A stretch of 64,000 bases of DNA from Neoroseomonas soli (GCF_018129065.1 NZ_JAAEDM010000012.1:24481-88480), one strand, 5' to 3'. Shown: positions 17,412 to 26,275, numbered from the stretch's first letter. The notes: generated by a model from the letters alone, not told the origin. Program-made: numbers and translations.

Positions 17412-18749
17412 ATGTCGAACATCATCACGCGCCGGAGCATTCTCGGCGCCGGGGTAGGGGCCACGGCCCTCGCCGCCGGCGGAGGCGCCTTCGCGCAGTC
17501 CAACATCCAGACCGCCGCGGCCGCCCCGCCGAACCTGCCGATCGAGAGTGGCGCGACACTGCGGATGCTGCGCCCGGTCCGGTTCGTCCAGCCGGACGAG
17601 GAGGTGTTCCGCGCCAACTGCGCCCGCTTCACGCAGCAGACCGGCGTGCAGGTGCGCGTCGACTTCGTGGGCTGGGAGGACATCACCCAGCAGACCGCCG
17701 TCACCGCGAACACCGGCGCGGGCCCCGACCTCATCATCGGCTTCAACGAGGCGCCGCACATCTATGCCGACAAGCTCGTCGAGCTGTCGGATGTGGCGGA
17801 ATACATCGGCAAGAAGTATGGCGGCTGGCTCAACCTCGCGCAGCGCTACGGCAAGCGGCACGGCACCAACAACTGGATCGGCCTGCCCTTCGGCGCGTCG
17901 GGCGGACCGTTGGTGTGGCGCAAGTCCGCGCTGAACGCGGCCGGCTTCCAGGCGCCGCCGGACGACCATGCCGGCTTCCTCGACCTGTGCCGGAAGCTCA
18001 AGGCAGCCAACAAGCCGGCGGGCTTTGCGCTCGGCAACGCGGTGGGCGACGGCAACGGCTTCGCCAACTGGCTGATCTGGTCGCATGGCGGCTACCTGGT
18101 GGACGAGGACAACAACGTCGCCATCAACAGCCCCAACACGATCGCGGCGCTGAACTACCTCAAGGACCTGTACCCGACCTTCGTGCCGGGCACGATCGCC
18201 TGGGGCGACATCAGCAACAACCGCGCCTATGCGGCCAACGAGGTGTGGCTGACGGCGAACGGCGTCTCGCTCTACTTCGCGCTGAAGAACGATCCCGCGA
18301 CGAGGCCGATCGCGGAGGACACCGAGCACACGCTGCTGCCGAAGGGGCGGCTCGACGCCTCGCCGATGGCGGGGCTCACGCTCAATGCCATGGTGTTCAA
18401 GCACAGCCGCTTCCCGAATGCGTCGAAGGCGCTGCTCGCCTTCCTGCTCGAGAAGGAGCAGTACGATCCGTGGCTGCAGGCGAACCTCGGCTACTGGTCG
18501 CAGCCGTTGGATGCCTATTCCACCAGTGCCGTGTGGGACAGCGACCCGAAGGTGCGCATCTTCAAGGATGTGATGCGGACCAATTTCTACATCGGGTACA
18601 AGGGACCGATCAGCCAGGCGTCCGCCGCGGCGAATGCCGACTACATCATGGTCCAGATGTGTGCCCAGGTCGCATCCGGGCAAGCGACGCCCGAAGCCGC
18701 GGCGCGCGAGGCCGAACGCCGCGCCGCGCGCTTCTTCCGCCGCCGCTGA
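17412..18749 (+). CDS. Extracellular solute-binding protein (CUT1 family, Tat signal)
   Basis: The 445-residue protein has a twin-arginine signal (MSNIITRRSILGAGVGATAL, cleavage near AFAQ) and the bilobal family 1 binding-protein layout: RFTQQTGVQVRVDFVGWEDITQQ, then TGAGPDLIIGFNEAPHIYADKLVELSDVA. It should capture a sugar, polyol or similar solute in the periplasm for the adjacent permeases. Tat export implies it folds before secretion. AGGAGG precedes the ATG. A strong hairpin lies between its stop and the first permease. Confidence 0.92.
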   Translation: MSNIITRRSILGAGVGATALAAGGGAFAQSNIQTAAAAPPNLPIESGATLRMLRPVRFVQPDEEVFRANCARFTQQTGVQVRVDFVGWEDITQQTAVTANTGAGPDLIIGFNEAPHIYADKLVELSDVAEYIGKKYGGWLNLAQRYGKRHGTNNWIGLPFGASGGPLVWRKSALNAAGFQAPPDDHAGFLDLCRKLKAANKPAGFALGNAVGDGNGFANWLIWSHGGYLVDEDNNVAINSPNTIAALNYLKDLYPTFVPGTIAWGDISNNRAYAANEVWLTANGVSLYFALKNDPATRPIAEDTEHTLLPKGRLDASPMAGLTLNAMVFKHSRFPNASKALLAFLLEKEQYDPWLQANLGYWSQPLDAYSTSAVWDSDPKVRIFKDVMRTNFYIGYKGPISQASAAANADYIMVQMCAQVASGQATPEAAAREAERRAARFFRRR

Positions 18750-18761
18750 CACGCCAGGCCC

Positions 18762-18789
18762 GCCGGCGGCCCTTCCCGGGGCCGCCGGC
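18762..18789 (+). promoter_or_regulatory. Intercistronic hairpin after the binding-protein gene
   Basis: GCCGGCGGCCC (18762-18772) pairs perfectly over 11 bp with 18779-18789 around a six-base loop, in the 59-base gap between binding protein and permease. Such hairpins in ABC operons protect the 3' end of the binding-protein mRNA or partially terminate transcription, giving more receptor than permease. No T-run follows, so read-through is expected. Confidence 0.6.
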
Positions 18790-18808
18790 AGTGCGCGAAG
18801 GAACCACG

Positions 18809-19762
18809 ATGTCCGTCACCGCCGCCGAGACCTGGAGACCGCGAGCGACCCAGCAGGGCTGGCTCTCGCGTCTTTTCGACAACAAGGCCTTCCTGATCGT
18901 CATGTGCCTGGCGCCGGCGATCGGGCTGCTGATGGTCTTCCTCACCTATCCGCTCGGCCTGGGCGTCTGGCTCGCCTTCACCGACACCACCATCGGCCAG
19001 CGCGGCATCTATGTCGGCCTGGAGAATTTCGAGTTCCTGTTCGGTGACCCGATCTTCTGGAACGCGATCTTCTTCAGCGTGTTCTACACGGGCGTCGCGA
19101 CGGTCGGGAAGTTCGGCCTGGGGTTGTGGCTGGCGCTGCTGCTGAACAACCACCTGCCGTTCAAGTCCTTCCTGCGCGCGATCATCCTGCTGCCCTGGAT
19201 CGTGCCGACGGTGCTCTCGGCCATCGCCTTCTGGTGGATCTACGACCCGCAATTCTCGATCATCTCCTGGGTGTTCATCGAGCTCGGCCTGCGCGAGACG
19301 AACATCGACTTCATCAACACCGCCTGGCCAGCGCGCTGGTCGCTGATCGCGGCGAATATCTGGCGCGGCATTCCGTTCGTGGCGATCTCATTGCTCGCGG
19401 GGCTGCAGACCATCTCGCCCTCGCTTTACGAGGCGGCGATGCTGGACGGCGCGACCGCGTGGCAGCGCTTCCGCTTCGTCACCTTCCCGATGCTGCTGCC
19501 GATCCTCGCGATCGTGATGACCTTCAGCATCATCTTCACCTTCACCGATTTCCAGCTGGTCTATGCGATCACGCGCGGCGGTCCGGTGAATTCGACCCAT
19601 CTTCTCGCCACGCTCGCCTTCCAGCGCGGCATCCCGGGCGGGCAGCTGGGGGAGGGCGCGGCAATCGCCGTCGCGATGATCCCCTTCCTCGTCTTCGCGA
19701 CGCTGTTCTCCTACTTCGCGCTCGCGCGCCGGAAGTGGCAGCAGGGAGAGTCCAATGACTGA
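18809..19762 (+). CDS. ABC importer inner-membrane permease (MalF/UgpA type)
   Basis: The 317-residue protein has six to seven hydrophobic helices and the EAA loop that contacts the ATPase (SLYEAAMLDGATAWQRFRFVTFPMLLP, about 208-234). The N-terminal LFDNKAFLIVMCLAPAIGLLMVFLTYP is the usual first helix of CUT1 permeases. I started it at ATG 18809 because GAAGGAA precedes it; the frame is open upstream inside the binding-protein gene. Its last eight bases overlap the next permease. Confidence 0.93.
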   Translation: MSVTAAETWRPRATQQGWLSRLFDNKAFLIVMCLAPAIGLLMVFLTYPLGLGVWLAFTDTTIGQRGIYVGLENFEFLFGDPIFWNAIFFSVFYTGVATVGKFGLGLWLALLLNNHLPFKSFLRAIILLPWIVPTVLSAIAFWWIYDPQFSIISWVFIELGLRETNIDFINTAWPARWSLIAANIWRGIPFVAISLLAGLQTISPSLYEAAMLDGATAWQRFRFVTFPMLLPILAIVMTFSIIFTFTDFQLVYAITRGGPVNSTHLLATLAFQRGIPGGQLGEGAAIAVAMIPFLVFATLFSYFALARRKWQQGESND

Positions 19763-20657
19763 CGCCATCGCGGAGGAACAGGTCCCGACCTCCCGCACCG
19801 CGCCGCCGGAGCGGCTGTCCTGGGACAGCGGGATGCGGCGGTTCGTCGTGCTGTGGCTGCCGCTGTTCTGCTTCGTCATCATCCTGCTCTTTCCGTTCTA
19901 CTGGATGACGATCACGGCCTTCAAACCGGATGCCGAGCTCTACGACTTCAGCACGCACAACCCGTTCTGGATCACCTCGCCCACGCTCGCGCACATCTAC
20001 AAGCTGCTGTTCGAGACGTCCTATCCGTCATGGCTGCTCACGACGATGGGCGTCGCGGTCGGGTCCACCTTCCTCTCGCTGCTCGCGAGCACGCTCGCCG
20101 CCTATGCGATCCAGCGGTTGCGCTTCACCGGCAGCCAATATGTGGGGCTGGCGATCTACCTCGCCTACCTGGTGCCGCCGTCGATCCTGTTCATCCCGCT
20201 CGCGACGATCATCGTGCAACTGGGCCTGTTCGACAGCCCGCTCGCGCTGATCCTCGTCTATCCGACCTTCCTTGTGCCGTTCTGCACCTGGCTGCTGATC
20301 GGCTACTTCAAGTCGATCCCCTATGAGCTCGAGGAATGCGCGCTGATCGACGGCGCGACGCGGCTGCAGATCCTGCGCCAGATCACCTTGCCGCTGGCGG
20401 TGCCCGGCCTGATCAGCGCGGGCATCTTCTCCTTCACGCTGTCCTGGAACGAGTTCATCTACGCGCTCGCCTTCATCCAGAGCAGCGAGAACAAGACGGT
20501 CTCGGTCGCCATCCTGACCGAGCTCATCACCGGCGACGTCTATCAATGGGGCGCGCTGATGGCCGGCGCGCTGCTCGGCTCGCTGCCGGTCGCGATCTTC
20601 TATTCCTTCTTCGTGGACTACTACGTCTCCTCCCTCACCGGCGCGGTGAAGGAGTGA
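19755..20657 (+). CDS. ABC importer inner-membrane permease (MalG/UgpE type)
   Basis: The 300-residue protein has six hydrophobic helices and the EAA loop YELEECALIDGATRLQILRQITLPLAVPG (about 194-222). MalG-type start features are visible (LLFPFYWMTITAFKPDAELY). It pairs with the upstream permease to form the channel. The ATG overlaps the end of the upstream gene by eight bases, so translation is coupled. The D-2-hydroxyacid dehydrogenase gene follows after 28 bases. Confidence 0.93.
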   Translation: MTDAIAEEQVPTSRTAPPERLSWDSGMRRFVVLWLPLFCFVIILLFPFYWMTITAFKPDAELYDFSTHNPFWITSPTLAHIYKLLFETSYPSWLLTTMGVAVGSTFLSLLASTLAAYAIQRLRFTGSQYVGLAIYLAYLVPPSILFIPLATIIVQLGLFDSPLALILVYPTFLVPFCTWLLIGYFKSIPYELEECALIDGATRLQILRQITLPLAVPGLISAGIFSFTLSWNEFIYALAFIQSSENKTVSVAILTELITGDVYQWGALMAGALLGSLPVAIFYSFFVDYYVSSLTGAVKE

Positions 20658-20685
20658 GGCTGCGCAACGCACAGGAGAACCAACC

Positions 20686-21729
20686 TTGGCGAAGTTCACT
20701 ATCCTGACGCCGGCCGGCGCATCCTTCACCACATCCGGCGGCGGCTACGACTACGAGATGGAGGCGCTCCAGGGCATGGGCGCCGAGATCGTCGAATGTC
20801 CCGCCACCGAGGAAGGCTTCATCGCCGCCGCTCCCAACGCGGATGCGGTCTATGCGAAGGGCATGAAGTTCAGCGCGAAGATGATCGACGCGCTGACGAA
20901 GTGCCGGCACATCGCGCTTGGCACGGTCGGCGTGGACTATGTCGATGTCGCGGCGGCGACGGCGAAGGGCATCCCCGTCACCAACTGCCCGGACACTTTC
21001 ATCGAGGAAGTCGCCGACCACGCGATGATGCTGCTGCTGGCGACGCACCGCCGCTGCATCGAGCAGGACCGCATGGTGCGCGAAGGCCGCTGGTCCGAAG
21101 GCCGCCCGCAGCTGCTGCAGATCCCGCGCCTGATGGGCCAGACGCTCGGCTTCATCGCCTTCGGTCGCGTCGCGCGCGCCACCGCCCGCCGTGCGAAGGC
21201 CTTCGGCCTGCACATGAAGGCCTTCGACCCCTTCATCGAGGAACTGGGCATGTCGGCCCTTGGTGTCGAACCGGCGAGCCTCGAGGAGGTGCTCTCGACC
21301 TCCGACTTCGTCTCGATGCACCTGCCGGACACGCCGGAATCGCGCGGCTTCATGAAGGAGCACCACTTCCGGCAGATGAAGAAGAACGCGCTCTTCATCA
21401 ACACCGGCCGCGGGCCGACGGTGAACGAGGCCGCACTCATCAAGGCATTGCAGGAAGGCTGGATCGCGGGCGCCGGCCTGGACGTTTTCGAAACCGAGCC
21501 CACGAAGCCGGACAATCCGCTGCACAGGATGAACAATGTCATCCTCTCGCCGCACAACGCGTCGGCTTCCGCGCGTTTCGATCCGGCGCGCAAGCGGCGC
21601 GTGGGGCAGGAACTGGCGCTGACGCTGTCCGGCAAGTGGCCGCTCTCCTGCGTCAATCCGACGGTGCTCGCCACCAGCAGCCTGCGCCGCTGGCAGCCCT
21701 ACGCCTTGGAGCGCGGGCCGAACTCGTAG
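20686..21729 (+). CDS. D-2-hydroxyacid dehydrogenase, NAD(P)-dependent
   Basis: The 347-residue protein reduces a 2-keto acid or oxidises a D-2-hydroxyacid. The catalytic triad lines up with phosphoglycerate dehydrogenase: R242 (FINTGRGPTVNE), E271 (LDVFETEP) and H290 (ILSPHNAS). The dinucleotide loop reads A158-F-G160-R-V-A163 in place of GxGxxG, an unusual form with two Ala substitutions. The start is TTG, with AGGAG eight bases upstream and no nearby ATG. It follows the ABC permeases directly and probably processes the transported acid. A strong hairpin follows. Confidence 0.88.
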   Translation: MAKFTILTPAGASFTTSGGGYDYEMEALQGMGAEIVECPATEEGFIAAAPNADAVYAKGMKFSAKMIDALTKCRHIALGTVGVDYVDVAAATAKGIPVTNCPDTFIEEVADHAMMLLLATHRRCIEQDRMVREGRWSEGRPQLLQIPRLMGQTLGFIAFGRVARATARRAKAFGLHMKAFDPFIEELGMSALGVEPASLEEVLSTSDFVSMHLPDTPESRGFMKEHHFRQMKKNALFINTGRGPTVNEAALIKALQEGWIAGAGLDVFETEPTKPDNPLHRMNNVILSPHNASASARFDPARKRRVGQELALTLSGKWPLSCVNPTVLATSSLRRWQPYALERGPNS

Positions 21730-21736
21730 GGCATCT

Positions 21737-21761
21737 GGCGGAGGGGCGCCGCCCCTCCGCC
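21737..21761 (+). terminator. GC-rich hairpin after the hydroxyacid dehydrogenase gene
   Basis: GGCGGAGGGGC (21737-21747) and its perfect complement (21751-21761) form an 11-bp stem with a three-base loop, eight bases after the stop. No T-run follows, so it may be a transcript-stabilising hairpin or a member of the same GC-rich repeat family seen at 39331-39458. Confidence 0.5.
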
Positions 21762-21895
21762 CACCCCGCGAGGATGTCGATCGCCGATGCCAAGCGCATG
21801 GGGTTCGCATCGGCGGCAATGCCGCCGGAAACCATCTTGCCGAACGCCACCCAGCCGCTACATCCGAACCACGAAAGTAACAGGGAGCACCACAA

Positions 21896-22309
21896 GTGGC
21901 GGACGTGATCATCGACATCGGCGGTGAGATCTTCGAAGCGTTCTACGAGGACCGCGACGCGCCGAAGACCGTCGCCCGCTTCCGCGACTTCGTCCCCTAC
22001 GGCAACCGCATCATCCACGTCCGCTGGTCGGGCGAGGCCTGCTGGATCCCGATGGGTGACTTCGACCTCGGCATCGGCTTCGAGAACGCCACGTCCTACC
22101 CCGCTCCGGGCCAGGTCATCGTCTTCCCTGGCGGCGTCAGCGAGACCGAGATCCTGATCGCCTACGGGCCGACCTGCTTCGCCAGCAAGGCGGGCCAGCT
22201 CGCCGGCAATCACGTCCTGACCATCCGGGAAGGGCTGGATCGCTTGGCCGTCGTCGGCCGCTCCGTGCTGTGGGACGGAGCGAAGCCGATCACCTTCCGG
22301 CCGGCGTGA
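21896..22309 (+). CDS. DUF3830 family protein (cyclophilin-like fold)
   Basis: The 137-residue product matches DUF3830: EAFYEDRDAPKTVARFRDFVPYGNRIIHVRWSGEACWIPMGDFDLG (about 14-58) and PAPGQVIVFPGGVSETEILIAYG. The fold resembles cyclophilin; biochemical function is unknown. Members often lie beside hydantoinase/amidase, ABC or Bug transporter genes. The start is GTG with GGGAG eight bases upstream. Its stop overlaps the next gene (GTGA). Confidence 0.85.
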   Translation: MADVIIDIGGEIFEAFYEDRDAPKTVARFRDFVPYGNRIIHVRWSGEACWIPMGDFDLGIGFENATSYPAPGQVIVFPGGVSETEILIAYGPTCFASKAGQLAGNHVLTIREGLDRLAVVGRSVLWDGAKPITFRPA

Positions 22310-22659
22310 CACGCGCAGGGCAGCGCCTGGCCGCCGTTGCTCTGCTCCTCTGCGCAGCATGTGTCCAACCGGCCGGGGACGGCCCGGTCGCCACCGGGGC
22401 GGGCAGTGAGTTTGCCGTGGAGTTCGACCCGAACGACACGACGACCGACCAACTCCATCGCCCTGCCCGCGACGAGTGCCTGCGGCGAGGCTTCAACACC
22501 TTCGATCTCACGCGCGTCCGCGAAATCCGCGGCCGGGGCATGCACTGGACCTACGCCTGCCGTCACGTCCCGATCCATGGCGATCCGATCCCACCGATGC
22601 CGCCGGCGCGTGGCCGTACCGCGCCGGTGAGGCTTGTTGCACCACCAGGGCATGACTAG
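22306..22659 (+). CDS. Putative small lipoprotein or secreted protein
   Basis: Starting at the GTG that overlaps the DUF3830 stop, the product is 117 residues with an apparent signal peptide (MTRAGQRLAAVALLLCAAC) ending in a lipobox-like CAAC. The residue at -3 is Cys instead of Leu, so lipidation is uncertain. The mature part has one region with a Cys at DECLRRGF and one at YACRHVP, and a Pro-rich tail. I do not recognise a family. Overlap suggests it is co-translated with DUF3830. Confidence 0.6.
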   Translation: MTRAGQRLAAVALLLCAACVQPAGDGPVATGAGSEFAVEFDPNDTTTDQLHRPARDECLRRGFNTFDLTRVREIRGRGMHWTYACRHVPIHGDPIPPMPPARGRTAPVRLVAPPGHD

Positions 22660-22692
22660 CTTCCGGCCGCATCGCCGGAAGGAAACATACCC

Positions 22693-23664
22693 ATGTCCAT
22701 CACGCATCCTGTGGGTCGCCGCGCACTGGTGCTCGGCACGCTGGCTGCGCCCGGCATTGCGCGGGCCCAGGCCCCGGCCTTCCCGACCCGCCCGATCAGC
22801 CTGATCGTGCCCTTCCCGCCAGGCGGCACCACCGACATCTCCATGCGCGCCCTGGCCGAGGCGACCGCGAAGATCCTGCGGCAGCCCATCATCGTCGAGA
22901 ACAAGCCCGGCGCGGCGAACACCCTCGGCGCGGCGCAGGTCGCCCGGGCCCGGCCGGACGGCTACACGCTGACCCAGTTCCCGGCCTCGGCCATTCGCGT
23001 GCAGCTGCTGCAACGTCTGCAATACGACACGCTGCGCGACTTCACGCCGGTCATCTGCGTCGTCGGCTACCCCTTCATCGTGGCCGCGAAGGCCGGGCGC
23101 TTCCCCAACGGCTGGCGCGGCTTCGTCGAGGAGGCCCGCGCCAATCCCGGCAAGCTGACCTATGGCAGCACCGGCGCCAACGGCACGCCGCACGTCTACC
23201 TGGCCGAACTGCTGCGCCGGGAAGGCCTCGACCTGACGCATGTGCCGTTCCGCGGCGATTCCGACGGCTCGCAGGCGATGATCGGCGGGCACATCGACCT
23301 GATGGCAGGCTCGACCAGCATGGCGGGGCTGGTCGAGGGCGGCCAGGCGGTCTTTCTCTGCGTCTGGACGCCGCAGCGCCTGCGTCGCTTCCCGGACGCG
23401 CCGACGCTGAAGGACCTCGGCTACGACATGACGGTGACGACGCCCTTCGGCATCATGGCGCCCGCCGGCCTGCCGCCGGAGGTCACGCGGACCCTGCACG
23501 ACGCCTTCAAGGCCGGCATGGACGATCCGGGCTTCATCGAGGTGCGCGACCGCTACGAGATGCTGCCCGAATACCGCAACAGCGCCGACTACGCCGCCCT
23601 GCTGCGGGAGATGGTGCAGCAGGAAACCAGCCTGATCCAGCGCCTCGGCCTGAGCGCGGGCTGA
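22693..23664 (+). CDS. Bug/TctC family periplasmic solute receptor (orphan)
   Basis: A 323-residue receptor with signal peptide (MSITHPVGRRALVLGTLAAPGIARAQ) and the Bug motif FPTRPISLIVPFPPGGTTDISMRALAEA (about 30-57), then ARPDGYTLTQFPASAI. It lacks adjacent tctA/tctB genes, as most Bug proteins do, so it may feed the TctAB pair at 9.9-11.9 kb or serve as a sensor. GGAAGGAA precedes the ATG. It is 33 bases after the lipoprotein-like gene. Confidence 0.9.
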   Translation: MSITHPVGRRALVLGTLAAPGIARAQAPAFPTRPISLIVPFPPGGTTDISMRALAEATAKILRQPIIVENKPGAANTLGAAQVARARPDGYTLTQFPASAIRVQLLQRLQYDTLRDFTPVICVVGYPFIVAAKAGRFPNGWRGFVEEARANPGKLTYGSTGANGTPHVYLAELLRREGLDLTHVPFRGDSDGSQAMIGGHIDLMAGSTSMAGLVEGGQAVFLCVWTPQRLRRFPDAPTLKDLGYDMTVTTPFGIMAPAGLPPEVTRTLHDAFKAGMDDPGFIEVRDRYEMLPEYRNSADYAALLREMVQQETSLIQRLGLSAG

Positions 23665-24210
23665 CGCCTCGCCACGTCGCGCCGGCGGAGACGGGCCGAT
23701 CCGGCGGTCCTGGGCTTGGCCGCAGCCGGTCGGCGGCGATGCCGATCTTGCTGATCCGGATGGGGGAGGGGCCTTCGCCACGGCGGGCGTTAGCGGCCGT
23801 GCCCCCGCGGCGGTGCGCGAGGCCGAGAACGGCGCCTTCCCGGACGTCCTGAGGGCGCGGCCGCCGTTTGGCGCGAGGCCATCGGTCATGGGCGGGAGCC
23901 CTCAGTCGCTGCGAGTGTAACCAGCCCCCGCGCGAGGGCGCGTCATGAACCGCCGCATACCATCGACCCAACGGCAGGGCCGTGGCGACCGGGGGCTTGC
24001 CTCCGGCACGAAGGAGCCCCCCACACAGCGCCGGCGATGAGCCGCGGCTGCGGCCACAAGCAAGCGCGTGCCGACGGCGGCGGCGGCTTGAGCCGCCATG
24101 CGCGACGACGACGGCAGGCGGGAGACTGTGCGGGGGATGCGCGATGAAACATCCGTGGCCGCGGTACCGGGGCGCCGGACGTCAATATTCTCAATGAGTT
24201 CGGCGCGAAA
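23665..24210. other. Gene-free interval before tRNA-Gln
   Basis: About 545 bases with no supported gene. Short frames on both strands are Arg/Ala/Pro-rich with no motif and no good ribosome binding site. The last 40 bases are more AT-rich and lie just downstream of the minus-strand tRNA-Gln; they may hold its transcription end, but no clear hairpin was found. Confidence 0.4.
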
Positions 24211-24284
24211 TGGCTGGGGGACCTGGATTCGAACCAAGGCTGCCCGGGTCAGAGCCGGGAGTTCTACCGCTAAACTATCCCCCA
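24211..24284 (-). tRNA. tRNA-Gln (anticodon CTG)
   Basis: A complete 74-base cloverleaf including encoded CCA. The acceptor stem is TGGGGGA/TCCCCCA with G as discriminator, the anticodon stem is CCCGG/CCGGG with loop CTCTGAC (anticodon CTG, reading CAG), and the T-loop contains GGTTCGAATCC. It is read leftward. Confidence 0.95.
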
Positions 24285-24311
24285 AGCGGGTCCGGCATCG
24301 GCCGGGCCGCG

Positions 24312-24340
24312 CATATAGCGCCGTCGTCCGGATCGGGCAA
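24312..24340 (-). promoter_or_regulatory. Probable promoter of tRNA-Gln
   Basis: On the minus strand TTGCCC (24335-24340) and TATATG (24312-24317) are separated by 17 bp, each matching the sigma-70 consensus at four of six positions. Transcription would begin about 20 bases before the tRNA. Confidence 0.5.
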
Positions 24341-24503
24341 CACCCCAGCTGCGGGATGGCGGACAGGGCAGGCATCGCAGCAGGGCGTCCTGGCCGACCC
24401 GCCGATCGCCTCGCATGCCGTGGAAACCGCTTGCTCCCCGCCCCACATCTCCGGGATCATTGATTTGCGACCGTCGGCTCGTGCCGCCGGTCCGGACCCC
24501 AGG

Positions 24504-25583
24504 ATGACCGACGCCGCCACCCGTTACTCACCCGAAGCCCCGCCGGAACCGGCGGCGACTGTCTTCGTGCGTCCGGACCACGGCCCGGCGGCCTTTGCCG
24601 CCCTGGACCTCGGCACCAACAACTGCCGGCTGCTGGTCGCCGCCCCCACCACCACGGGCTTCCGCGTGGTCGATTCCTTCAGCCGCATCGTCCGGCTCGG
24701 GGAAGGGCTGGCACATACCGGCCGCCTGGCCGACAGCGCCATGGATCGCGCCGCCGCCGCGCTCTCGGCCTGCGCCGACAAGCTCGGCCGCCGCCCCATC
24801 AGGCGGCTTGAGGCCGTGGCCACCGAGGCCTGCCGGCGCGCGGCCAACGGTTCCGCCTTCCTCGCCCGCATCACGGCGGAGAGCGGCTTGCGCTTGCGCA
24901 TCATCTCGGCGCGGGAGGAAGCGGAACTGGCGATGGAATCCTGCGCCCCGCTCCTCGAACCCGGTGACCGGCGCGCGCTGCTCTTCGACATCGGCGGCGG
25001 CAGCACCGAGATCGCCTGGATCCGCGTCCCGCCCGGCGCCTGCCCCGGAACGCCGCCTGAACTCATCGGCTACCTCTCGCTGCCGCTCGGCGTCGTCACC
25101 CTGGCCGAGCGCGCCGGCCAGTCCTGCTTCACCGAACACGGCTTCTTCGAGGTGGTGGACGAGGTCGCCACCCACCTCGCGGAATTCGACCGGGTCCACT
25201 GCATCGCGCAGGAAATCCGGGCCGGCGGGGTGCGGCTGATGGGTACCTCGGGCACGGTCACGACGCTCGCCGGCGTGGCGATGGCCCTGCCGCGCTACCG
25301 GCGACCGCTGGTGGATGGGACGACGCTCGACTGCACCGCGGCGGACCTGGCGCTGGGGGATCTCTTCGCCCTCGGGCGCGAAGGCCTGGCGCAGCATCCC
25401 TGCGTCGGACCGGAAAGGGTGGAGTTCGTGCTGCCCGGCTGCGCGGTCTATGCCGCCATCCGTCGCGTCTGGCCGACGCCGCGCTTGACGGTGGCCGATC
25501 GCGGGCTGAGGGAAGGCATGCTCACCCGCATGATGCGCGCCGATCGCGCGCCCGCGCGCCGCCGTTCCGGCCCCGCGCGCTGA
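24504..25583 (+). CDS. Ppx/GppA family exopolyphosphatase / guanosine pentaphosphatase
   Basis: The 359-residue protein has the ASKHA-fold phosphatase motifs: ALDLGTNNCRLLVA (about 32-45), catalytic-Glu region VATEACRRAANG, the second phosphate loop LLFDIGGGSTEIAWI (about 159-173) and the adenosine-like loop GTSGTVTTLAGV. It would hydrolyse polyphosphate or pppGpp. It lacks the C-terminal HD domain of long Ppx forms, so it is the short type. The open frame extends upstream past 24300 over the antisense tRNA, but ATG 24504 begins the sensible protein. rlmE follows after 11 bases, the order often seen in alphaproteobacteria. Confidence 0.88.
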   Translation: MTDAATRYSPEAPPEPAATVFVRPDHGPAAFAALDLGTNNCRLLVAAPTTTGFRVVDSFSRIVRLGEGLAHTGRLADSAMDRAAAALSACADKLGRRPIRRLEAVATEACRRAANGSAFLARITAESGLRLRIISAREEAELAMESCAPLLEPGDRRALLFDIGGGSTEIAWIRVPPGACPGTPPELIGYLSLPLGVVTLAERAGQSCFTEHGFFEVVDEVATHLAEFDRVHCIAQEIRAGGVRLMGTSGTVTTLAGVAMALPRYRRPLVDGTTLDCTAADLALGDLFALGREGLAQHPCVGPERVEFVLPGCAVYAAIRRVWPTPRLTVADRGLREGMLTRMMRADRAPARRRSGPAR

Positions 25584-25594
25584 AGGAGACATCG

Positions 25595-26275
25595 ATGGCG
25601 AAGCAACCGCCCGGCTCCGGCCGCGGCATGGCGACGCGCCTGCGCACGGCGACCGGCCGCAGCACCGCGAGCCAGCGCTGGCTGACCCGCCAGTTGAACG
25701 ACCCCTATGTGAAGGCGGCCAAGGAACGCGGCCTGCGTTCCCGCGCCGCCTTCAAGCTGCTGGAGATGGACGAGAAGCTGCACCTGCTGAAGCCGGGGAT
25801 GCGGGTGGTGGACCTCGGCGCCGCGCCGGGGGGCTGGACGCAGGTGTCGGTGCAGGCGGTCGGGCCGCGCGGGCAGGTGGTGGGAATCGACATCCTGCCC
25901 ATGGACCCGGTGCCGGGCGCGACCGTGCTGCAGGGCGACTTCACCGAGCAGGAAGCCGAGGACCGCACCATCGACGCGATGGGCGGCAAGGCGGATGTCG
26001 TGCTGTCCGACATGGCGCCGAACACCACCGGCCACCAGGCGACGGACCACCTGCGGATCATGGGCATGGCCGAGATCGCGCTCGAATTCGCGCGGAAGGT
26101 GCTGGCGCCGGGCGGGGCCTTCGTCGCCAAGGTGCTCCAGGGCGGGACCGAGAAGGAGATGCTGGCGACGCTGAAGCGCGACTTTGCCGTGGTGCGCCAC
26201 ATGAAGCCGCCGGCCAGCCGGAAGGACAGTGCGGAACTCTACGTCGTGGCGACGGGGTTCCGTGGGCTGGGATAA
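25595..26275 (+). CDS. rlmE: 23S rRNA (uridine-2552-2'-O)-methyltransferase RlmE
   Basis: The 226-residue protein is FtsJ/RrmJ-like. SAM-binding motif VVDLGAAPGGWTQV (about 70-83), LSDMAPNTTGHQATDH with the catalytic Asp, and AKVLQGG with the catalytic Lys are all visible; SRAAFKLLEMDEK supplies the N-terminal Lys and KPPASRKDSAELYVVATGF the C-terminal Glu of the K-D-K-E tetrad. It methylates the A-loop of 23S rRNA during late 50S assembly. The N-terminal 25 residues are basic and probably disordered. Confidence 0.95.
   Translation: MAKQPPGSGRGMATRLRTATGRSTASQRWLTRQLNDPYVKAAKERGLRSRAAFKLLEMDEKLHLLKPGMRVVDLGAAPGGWTQVSVQAVGPRGQVVGIDILPMDPVPGATVLQGDFTEQEAEDRTIDAMGGKADVVLSDMAPNTTGHQATDHLRIMGMAEIALEFARKVLAPGGAFVAKVLQGGTEKEMLATLKRDFAVVRHMKPPASRKDSAELYVVATGFRGLG

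Noticed and set aside
16143..18752. Open frame of 869 codons on the minus strand
   Set aside because: Antisense to the ABC ATPase and binding protein, which have complete motifs.
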